Shown: one piece after another, positions 30,727 to 35,903 of the stretch
How the letters are laid out: each line of letters starts with the position of its first letter
Numbering within the stretch: position 1 is the stretch's first letter
Assembly (NCBI GenBank): GCA_905215655.1
Contig: CAJMQT010000001.1
Span: forward strand, 1-35,903
From: an uncultured bacterium
GTDB taxonomy: Bacteria; Bacteroidota; Bacteroidia; Bacteroidales; Bacteroidaceae
DNA length: 35,903 nt
Direction: 5' to 3'
Program-made: the position numbers and the translations under genes
The notes under the pieces: generated by a model
The model's input: only the letters and a program-made list of their open reading frames with translations
Databases searched by the model: none
What the model was told of the DNA's origin: nothing

Positions 30727-31257
30727 TTAAATAACAACATCCATTCTGATGTCGTGTTCGGATGCGGGGATTATCGGCATTTTCTGGAAATCAAAGCATA
30801 CGCCGACCTTGAAGACATTGGGTGTTTGGACAAGAAAGCGGTCATAATATCCCTTGCCTCGACCGAGCCGGTTGCAAGAGCTGTCAAAACTCATGCCCGG
30901 GATTACGGCTACATCTATCGCCGCATAATCGCGAAAGAGCGTTCCCGACGGCTCCATAATTCCGAATGCTCCCTGCCGAAGGTCATCCGGCGTATTGTAA
31001 ATCCTGAGTTCTATGTTCTCGCCGTCAATCACCCGCGGCAGCAGAACATGCTTGCCGGCGCTGACAAGACGGTTTATCGCCTCGTGAGTGAAGACCTCGT
31101 CGGGCAGCGAATGATACATAAGAATTGTTCCGGCGCTGACAATAGCAGGGTGGGCGAGTAACCTTTCAATAATCGGGCGCGACAAACCGACCAACTCTTC
31201 GTCGGTAAATTGGCTTTTCAGCGCGCGTATATGCTGTCTTAATTCTTGTTTGTTCAT
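30727..31257 (-). CDS. 5-formyltetrahydrofolate cyclo-ligase
   Basis: Converts 5-formyl-THF to 5,10-methenyl-THF with ATP, returning the storage folate to one-carbon metabolism; cytoplasmic. The 176 residues begin with a basic helix (MNKQELRQHIRALKSQF) and show YHSLPDEV, GKHVLLPRV, FGIMEPSG and the hallmark GRGKGYYDRFL near residue 135. Length is normal. It is the last gene of the M3-dCMP deaminase-S41 run, 67 bp after the protease gene; that gap carries a 13-bp direct repeat. Confidence 0.94.
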   Translation of the reverse strand: MNKQELRQHIRALKSQFTDEELVGLSRPIIERLLAHPAIVSAGTILMYHSLPDEVFTHEAINRLVSAGKHVLLPRVIDGENIELRIYNTPDDLRQGAFGIMEPSGTLFRDYAAIDVAVIPGMSFDSSCNRLGRGKGYYDRFLVQTPNVFKVGVCFDFQKMPIIPASEHDIRMDVVI

Positions 31258-31286
31258 TTATTTTTTTAAGACAAGTTTACTCGTCC

Positions 31287-31315
31287 CTCGTCTACTTGTT
31301 TGCTCGTCTACTTGT
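31287..31315. repeat. Direct repeat CTCGTCTACTTGT x2
   Basis: CTCGTCTACTTGT occurs at 31287-31299 and 31303-31315, a 16-bp period, in the gap between the S41 protease and cyclo-ligase genes. It resembles the other slippage-type intergenic tracts of this window. Confidence 0.6.
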
Positions 31316-31324
31316 CCACTAAAA

Positions 31325-32956
31325 TCATTTCTTTTCCGGTTTTTTCGGGAAAGCCGTACCGTTTTTAAACACTTTCAGCGCCGCCTTGATTACGTTGTCA
31401 TCCAGATTGATGTATTGGATCCAAGCGTCTTCGTCCATTATGTTGTAAATGATGCGGCTGTTGATGTAGCGTTCCAGCAGGTTGTGCGACTTCTTGATCA
31501 TCAGGTTGCGGCGTTGCAGACCGTTTCGGTCGGCATAAGTGGCGAACTTATCCACCGTGTTCTGTTTGACAAGATAGTCTGAAAGCTCCATCATCTCCGT
31601 GAAGTTGTTCAGTTTCAGACGGTTGTCATCTGTGTATGTGAATGCGAATTGCAGTATCAGACCGCTCATGCTCGCCTCCTTGAAGTATGAAGTCATGCCG
31701 AGTGTGTCTTCCGGAACGAAGATATCGGGCGTGATACCTCCTCCGCCGTAAACCGTCCTGCCAATGCTTGTGTGGTAAGCCGGTCCCGTGTGCTTGATAC
31801 TGTCTTGCGAGAAGAACTCTCCATGCTGGTATCTGGTCAGCAGGTCTGCCTCGTAATCCTTGTCCTCGCCCAAGACATAAGGCTTTTGGATGCATCTGCC
31901 CGACGGCGTGTAATAACGTGCGATGGTCAGACGTATCATCGATTTGTCGGGAAATTCTATCTGTTTCTGTACCAGACCCTTGCCGAATGAGCGGCGACCG
32001 ATGATTGTGGCGCGGTCGTTGTCTTGCATCGCGCCGGCAAAAATCTCTGATGCCGACGCCGAGGTCTCGTTAATCAGCACGATGAGAGGTATGTTCTGAT
32101 AGCTGCCTCTGCCGTCGCTCTTGTAGTCTTGGCGCGGAGATTTGCGTCCCTCGGTGTACACGATGAGACGGTTCTTAGGCAGAAATTCGTTAGCCATCTG
32201 CACCGCCGACTGCAAGTATCCGCCCGTGTTGTCGCGCAGGTCGATGACAAGGTTGCCGAAACCCTCCTGCGACAGTTGGGCGAGGGCGATGAGCAGCTCG
32301 GAATATGTGCTCTCTCCGAAGCTCTTTATCTTGATATAGCCCGTGTTTTCGTCAAGCATGTAAGCGGCGCTGATACTCTTCTGAGGTATGTCGGCACGAG
32401 TGATGGTAAATTCTTTCACCTTCTTCTGCCCGTAGCGTAGCACCCCGATCTTCACTTTCGTGTCCTTCGGACCTTTCAGACGGTGCATCGCCTCCTCGTT
32501 GGTGACAATCTTTCCGACGAAGGGTTTGCCGTCGACGCTTACTATCTTGTCGCCGGCAAGGATGCCCGCCTGTTCCGCCGGACCGTTCTTTATCACTCCT
32601 TGAATGCGTATGGTGTCGTTGCGGATTACGAATTCTATTCCTACTCCCGAGAACGAACCTTTCAAATCGTCGGTGGCAAGCTGCACGTCTTTTGCCGAGA
32701 TATACACCGAATGCGGGTCGAGGTCGGCAAGAATTTGTGGTATCGCCTTGTCAACGAGCGAGTCGATGTTTATCGCGTCGACGTACTGGTCGTCAATGAT
32801 GTGAAGCAGGTTGTTCAGTCTGTTGCTGCCGGAGTTGATGATGTTGAGCCTGTTTCCTGAGAAGTGGTTGGCATAGAACGTGCCGATAATAATGCCAAGC
32901 ACCACGCAGAACGCCATCATCAGCGGCATCAGACGATTTGATTTATTCGGTTCCAT
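31325..32956 (-). CDS. S41 family C-terminal processing protease (CtpA type)
   Basis: A 543-residue serine protease, membrane-anchored at the N-terminus (LMPLMMAFCVVLGIIIGTFY, about 9-28) and acting in the periplasm. A PDZ domain lies at about 85-170 (GSFSGVGIEFVIRNDTIRI). The S41 core has TSASASE with Ser301 and GRRSFGKGLV with Lys326, a 25-residue spacing like that of known Ser-Lys tail proteases. A C-terminal extension of about 190 residues is helical. The dCMP deaminase gene upstream overlaps its start by 14 bp. The substrate is unknown; such enzymes process or degrade envelope proteins. Confidence 0.94.
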   Translation of the reverse strand: MEPNKSNRLMPLMMAFCVVLGIIIGTFYANHFSGNRLNIINSGSNRLNNLLHIIDDQYVDAINIDSLVDKAIPQILADLDPHSVYISAKDVQLATDDLKGSFSGVGIEFVIRNDTIRIQGVIKNGPAEQAGILAGDKIVSVDGKPFVGKIVTNEEAMHRLKGPKDTKVKIGVLRYGQKKVKEFTITRADIPQKSISAAYMLDENTGYIKIKSFGESTYSELLIALAQLSQEGFGNLVIDLRDNTGGYLQSAVQMANEFLPKNRLIVYTEGRKSPRQDYKSDGRGSYQNIPLIVLINETSASASEIFAGAMQDNDRATIIGRRSFGKGLVQKQIEFPDKSMIRLTIARYYTPSGRCIQKPYVLGEDKDYEADLLTRYQHGEFFSQDSIKHTGPAYHTSIGRTVYGGGGITPDIFVPEDTLGMTSYFKEASMSGLILQFAFTYTDDNRLKLNNFTEMMELSDYLVKQNTVDKFATYADRNGLQRRNLMIKKSHNLLERYINSRIIYNIMDEDAWIQYINLDDNVIKAALKVFKNGTAFPKKPEKK

Positions 32957-33410
32957 ATTCGTCCGGGTTTAGATATATAACTTCGATATTTGCTCTTTTC
33001 AACAGGTTTATGCCGTCTTCGAGCCGGTATTTCTCGCCGTAGACCACACGCTTTATGCCGGCCTGAATGATAAGTTTGGAGCACTCGATGCAGGGCGACG
33101 CCGTGACGTAAAGTGTCGAGCCGTCGCTGTTGTTCGAGCTTCGTGCCAGTTTCGTTATGGCGTTTGCCTCGGCGTGCAGCACGTAAGGTTTCGTGACGTT
33201 GTTGTCATCCTCGCACACGTTTTCAAAACCGCTCGGCGTACCGTTGTAGCCGTCGCTTATTATCATTTTGTCCTTGACCACCAGCGTGCCCACCTTGCGC
33301 CGCTCGCAGTAGCTGTTCTCTGCCCAGATGCGCGCCATGCGCAGATAGCGGAGGTCGAGAAGACGTTGTTTTTCGGCTGTTTCCATCGGTCTGTTATCGT
33401 TGTTTGTCAT
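32943..33410 (-). CDS. dCMP deaminase family protein
   Basis: A zinc-dependent deaminase of 155 residues that converts dCMP to dUMP for thymidylate synthesis; cytoplasmic. The zinc and catalytic motifs are His79-Ala80-Glu81 (LHAEANA) and Pro106-Cys107-x2-Cys110 (PCIEC). RKVGTLVVKDKMIISDGYNGTPSGF is the usual nucleotide-binding start. It overlaps the M3 peptidase gene upstream by ATGA and the S41 gene downstream by 14 bp, so three genes form a tight operon. ComEB-like deaminases look similar, but the length and motifs favour dCMP deaminase. Confidence 0.93.
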   Translation of the reverse strand: MTNNDNRPMETAEKQRLLDLRYLRMARIWAENSYCERRKVGTLVVKDKMIISDGYNGTPSGFENVCEDDNNVTKPYVLHAEANAITKLARSSNNSDGSTLYVTASPCIECSKLIIQAGIKRVVYGEKYRLEDGINLLKRANIEVIYLNPDEYGTE

Positions 33411-35506
33411 TTTTTGTTCGTTGTCTTGACGTGTTTCGGTTTTATTCCGTTCCTTTTCAGCAGCGCGTCGATTGTCGGTTCGCCACCTTTGAAACGCTTA
33501 TAGAGGGTCATGGGATGCTCCGTGCCACCCTTTGACAGGATGCAGTCGCGGAAACGCTGCGCCGTGTCGGGGTTGAAGATACCGTGTTTTTTGAACACGC
33601 TGAACGCGTCGGCGTCGAGCACCTCAGCCCATTTGTAACTGTAATATCCGGCGGCGTAGCCTCCCGCCATTATGTGGCTGAACTGCACCGTCATACATGT
33701 GTCGGTGCGCTGGCTGCCCAAGATTGCCTTCTTCCACGCCTTTTTTTCAAACGGGATGATGTCTTCGGTAAACTCTTCCTTTTTTGTGTAATAAGCCATG
33801 TCGAGCAGTCCGAGGCTGACTTGACGCAGACAGGCGTATGCCGCCATGAAGTTGCGGCTCTTGACAATGCGGTCGATAAGCTCGTCGGGGAGCGGCTCGC
33901 CCGTCTTATAATGAAAGGCGAAGGTGCGCAGAAACTCTTTCTCGACGGAGAAGTTTTCCATGAATTGTGACGGCAGCTCTACAAAATCCCACCATACGTT
34001 CGTGCCGGAAAGACTCTCAAACCGTGTGTTTGCGAACATGCCGTGCAGCGAGTGACCGAACTCATGCAGGAATGTCTCCACCTCGCCGAGCGTCAGCAGC
34101 GCCGGTTTCTCTTCCGTCGGTTTTGTAAGGTTCATCACGACGCTTACGTGCGGACGTACGTTCTCGCCCTTTCTGCTGATCCATTGTCCTTGGAATTCGG
34201 TCATCCATGCGCCGCCTTGCTTGCCTTTGCGCGGGTGGAAGTCGGCGTAGAACACGGCGAGATAAGAGCCGTCGCGGTCGAACACCTCGTAAGCCTTGAC
34301 GTCGGGATGATAGACGGGAATGTCTTTATTCTCCTTGAATGTTATGCCGTAAAGCCGATTGGCAAGTCCGAACACGCCGTCGATGACTTTCGACAACTCG
34401 AAATACGGTCGCAGCATCTCGGCGTCGATGTTAAACTTCTTCAACTGCAATTTGTGCGAGTAGTAGCTGAAATCCCACGGCTCAGTCTTGAAATCTTTTC
34501 CTTCAAGTTTTCTTGCCAGCTTGTTGATTTGCTCCACCTCTTTCTCTGCCGTCGGCTTGTAGGCGTCGATGAGGCTGTCAAGCAGTTTGTAAACGCCGCG
34601 CGCGTTGCCAGCCATGCGGTTTTTCAGCACATATTCGGCGTAAGTCTTGTAACCTAACAGCTGTGCAATCTCTCTTCTGAGATTGACAATGCGCTTGCAT
34701 ATTTCGAGGTTGTTGGTGTCGTTGTCGTGAGTGCAGACCGTGTTACGCGCCATGTATAGCTGCCGGCGCAGCTCACGGTCTTTGGCGTGAGTCATGAACG
34801 GGCTGTAACTCGGAAAGTCCGTCGTAATCACCCAGCCGTCAAGTCCGCGCTCCTTAGCCGCCATCCTTGCCGCCTCACGCGCCGTCTCGGGCAGTCCCTC
34901 GAGCCGGCTCTCGTCGGTGATGTGCATGGTGTAAGCCTTGTTCTCTTTCAATAAATTCTGTGAGAATTGCAGGGAGAGCATGCTTGCCTCTTCCGTCAGT
35001 CGCCTCAGCTTATCTTTTCCCTCGTCGTCCAAGAGGGCACCGCTGCGGCGAAAACTGTCGTAGCAGTTGTCAAGCAGCATTTTCTCTTCCGGAGTGAGCT
35101 TGCGGTGATGGCGGTGAACGGCTTGTATGCGTTCAAACAAACGGCGGTTCAGCCGCACGTCGTTGGCGTGTTTTGTCAATATGGGCTGCAACTTCTGCGC
35201 CAGCGCGTCCATCTCGTCGTTTGTTTCGGCGCTGAGCATGTTGAAGAACACCGTCGACACTCGCGACAGCAGGTCGTAATAACCGTCCTTGTCCTCGTCG
35301 ACGCTGATTATCGTATTGTCAAAAGTCGGTTTGTCAGGATTGTTTATCGTCTTTTCAATCTGTTCGTCATCACGCCGTATTCCCTCCATGAACGCCTCTT
35401 CGTAGTCTTCAAGGCGTATGCGGTCAAACGGCACGGTATCGTGCGGCGTGTTATACGGTTCAAAAAACGGGTTCTTGTGCTCTTTCTCTGTCATTGTTTC
35501 ATTCAT
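33407..35506 (-). CDS. M3 family metallopeptidase (dipeptidyl carboxypeptidase/oligopeptidase type)
   Basis: Zinc oligopeptidase of 699 residues that by family cleaves dipeptides or short peptides. The HEFGH motif is at His481-Glu482-His485 in ETFLHEFGHSLHG, with a downstream Glu ligand. The large N-terminal helical region (about 20-330) forms the channel lid. There is no signal peptide, so a cytoplasmic place is likely. The start ATG at 35506 is chosen because the -7 box TACCTTTG sits just upstream and the preceding 41 codons do not fit; Met at 35494 is the alternative. It heads the operon with dCMP deaminase and S41. Confidence 0.93.
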   Translation of the reverse strand: MNETMTEKEHKNPFFEPYNTPHDTVPFDRIRLEDYEEAFMEGIRRDDEQIEKTINNPDKPTFDNTIISVDEDKDGYYDLLSRVSTVFFNMLSAETNDEMDALAQKLQPILTKHANDVRLNRRLFERIQAVHRHHRKLTPEEKMLLDNCYDSFRRSGALLDDEGKDKLRRLTEEASMLSLQFSQNLLKENKAYTMHITDESRLEGLPETAREAARMAAKERGLDGWVITTDFPSYSPFMTHAKDRELRRQLYMARNTVCTHDNDTNNLEICKRIVNLRREIAQLLGYKTYAEYVLKNRMAGNARGVYKLLDSLIDAYKPTAEKEVEQINKLARKLEGKDFKTEPWDFSYYSHKLQLKKFNIDAEMLRPYFELSKVIDGVFGLANRLYGITFKENKDIPVYHPDVKAYEVFDRDGSYLAVFYADFHPRKGKQGGAWMTEFQGQWISRKGENVRPHVSVVMNLTKPTEEKPALLTLGEVETFLHEFGHSLHGMFANTRFESLSGTNVWWDFVELPSQFMENFSVEKEFLRTFAFHYKTGEPLPDELIDRIVKSRNFMAAYACLRQVSLGLLDMAYYTKKEEFTEDIIPFEKKAWKKAILGSQRTDTCMTVQFSHIMAGGYAAGYYSYKWAEVLDADAFSVFKKHGIFNPDTAQRFRDCILSKGGTEHPMTLYKRFKGGEPTIDALLKRNGIKPKHVKTTNKK

Positions 35507-35535
35507 ACCGGCGTACTTGTTCCTGTTTATCCCAC

Positions 35536-35543
35536 AAAGGTAA
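35536..35543 (-). promoter_or_regulatory. Probable -7 box of the M3-dCMP-S41 operon
   Basis: TACCTTTG (35543-35536, minus strand) is an exact -7 match, 30 bp upstream of the M3 start codon. The -33 region shows only TTTC. It supports the shorter start over the longer open frame. Confidence 0.5.
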
Positions 35544-35675
35544 TAATTTTCTGCTTTGTGCTTAAAAGAAACAGATATTTTTAACTTATTTAATTTTACA
35601 CGGTAAATGAAAAGGTAATGAAAATACATTTCAACACCTCAACATAAGAACCGACAATAATCTGTCCCCGACTTG

Positions 35676-35723
35676 TGAACTGCACCCCAAAAGTTTTGTG
35701 TCTAACTTTTGGGGTGCAGTTCA
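35676..35723. mobile_element. 48-bp perfect palindrome resembling fused IS ends
   Basis: TGAACTGCACCCCAAAAGTT (35676-35695) and its exact reverse complement (35704-35723) flank TTGTGTCT. The TG-tipped, C-rich ends and AGACAC inside resemble terminal repeats of IS3-type elements, as if two ends were joined without a transposase between. A decayed inverse copy is at 15128-15169. It could also be a strong bidirectional terminator. Confidence 0.7.
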
Positions 35724-35787
35724 TACTGAAACCATGAACAGGGTAATCTTATACTTGTTTACTGTATCAGGCATACCTTTTCTCTCC

Positions 35788-35875
35788 AAAAGATAACCTT
35801 TTACCTTCCAAAAGATAACCTTTTGCAATGTAAAAGACGGTCTTTGGTAATGTAAAATGCGGTCTTTTGGAAAAC
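35788..35875 (+). repeat. 22-bp tandem array E (4 units)
   Basis: Units start at 35788, 35810, 35832 and 35854, exactly 22 bp apart. Cores are ATAAC, ATAAC, ACGGT, GCGGT; linkers are ACCTTCC, GCAATGT, GTAATGT, GGAAAAC. A degraded extra unit may precede at 35766. It lies upstream of the M3 operon, beyond the palindrome. The 397-bp stretch 35507-35903 has no gene; the window ends after the array. Confidence 0.9.
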
Positions 35876-35903
35876 AGAATGCTTTTAACCTGCATTATTC
35901 ATA

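Noticed and set aside
35507..35629. Upstream extension of the M3 peptidase
   Set aside because: It reads through the probable -7 box and has no family similarity.

Overview
This is a gene-dense chromosomal stretch from a member of the Bacteroidota, most likely Prevotellaceae or a close relative. The evidence is internal. Many genes belong to families seen mainly in this phylum (DUF4230, DUF4738, DUF5686, GT117/DUF2723, the recF-DUF721 pair, EpsC-type serine acetyltransferase). Promoters fit the Bacteroidota form TTTG-N19-21-TAnnTTTG, and classical Shine-Dalgarno sequences are scarce. The genus is inference. No rRNA, tRNA, CRISPR array, prophage or intact transposase was seen.

Layout. Bases 1-5.0 kb, minus strand: queG, a NodB-type deacetylase and a large GT-C membrane glycosyltransferase. 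Bases 5.2-12.8 kb, minus strand: a run with overlapping or abutting genes (YqaA-like and polytopic membrane proteins, purD, a secreted DPP-IV-type peptidase, an RlmL-type rRNA methyltransferase, epsC). Bases 13.2-15.0 kb, plus strand: a CcdA/ArsG-like transporter and an Abi_2/HEPN defence-type gene with a structured leader. Bases 15.3-17.4 kb: paired DUF4230 proteins and a DUF4738 lipoprotein. Bases 17.4-21.0 kb: xth, ribH and a TPR protein, divergent from recF-DUF721. Bases 21.1-25.6 kb: a LacI regulator, a PaaI thioesterase and a DUF5686 outer-membrane protein. Bases 25.8-29.1 kb: a four-gene cassette (nucleotidyltransferase, ATP-grasp, CDP-alcohol phosphotransferase, HAD) that looks like a pathway for a CDP-activated head group or phosphodiester. 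Bases 29.7-35.5 kb: a DUF2807 lipoprotein, 5-formyl-THF cyclo-ligase, S41 protease, dCMP deaminase and M3 peptidase.

The most unusual content is intergenic. Five gaps (near 6.7, 13.0, 22.4, 29.5 and 35.8 kb) each hold four or five tandem units with an exact 22-bp period and the form AAAAG-N5-CTTTT-N7. The five-base cores come mainly in a GCGGT/ACCGC type and a GTAAG-like type. There are also two copies of a MITE-like element with shared terminal repeats and asymmetric ends, a 48-bp palindrome resembling fused IS ends with a degraded inverse copy, an 82-bp inverted-repeat element, and low-complexity TTTTCAA-type tracts that supply the last codons and stops of two unrelated genes.

The best candidates for an undescribed system are (i) the 22-bp arrays, (ii) the Abi_2 gene behind a promoter, hairpin and T-tract, a layout resembling an RNA-antitoxin system, and (iii) the CDP-alcohol cassette with an ITPK-like ATP-grasp protein. 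All functional statements come from reading motifs and known families by eye; no database search was run.
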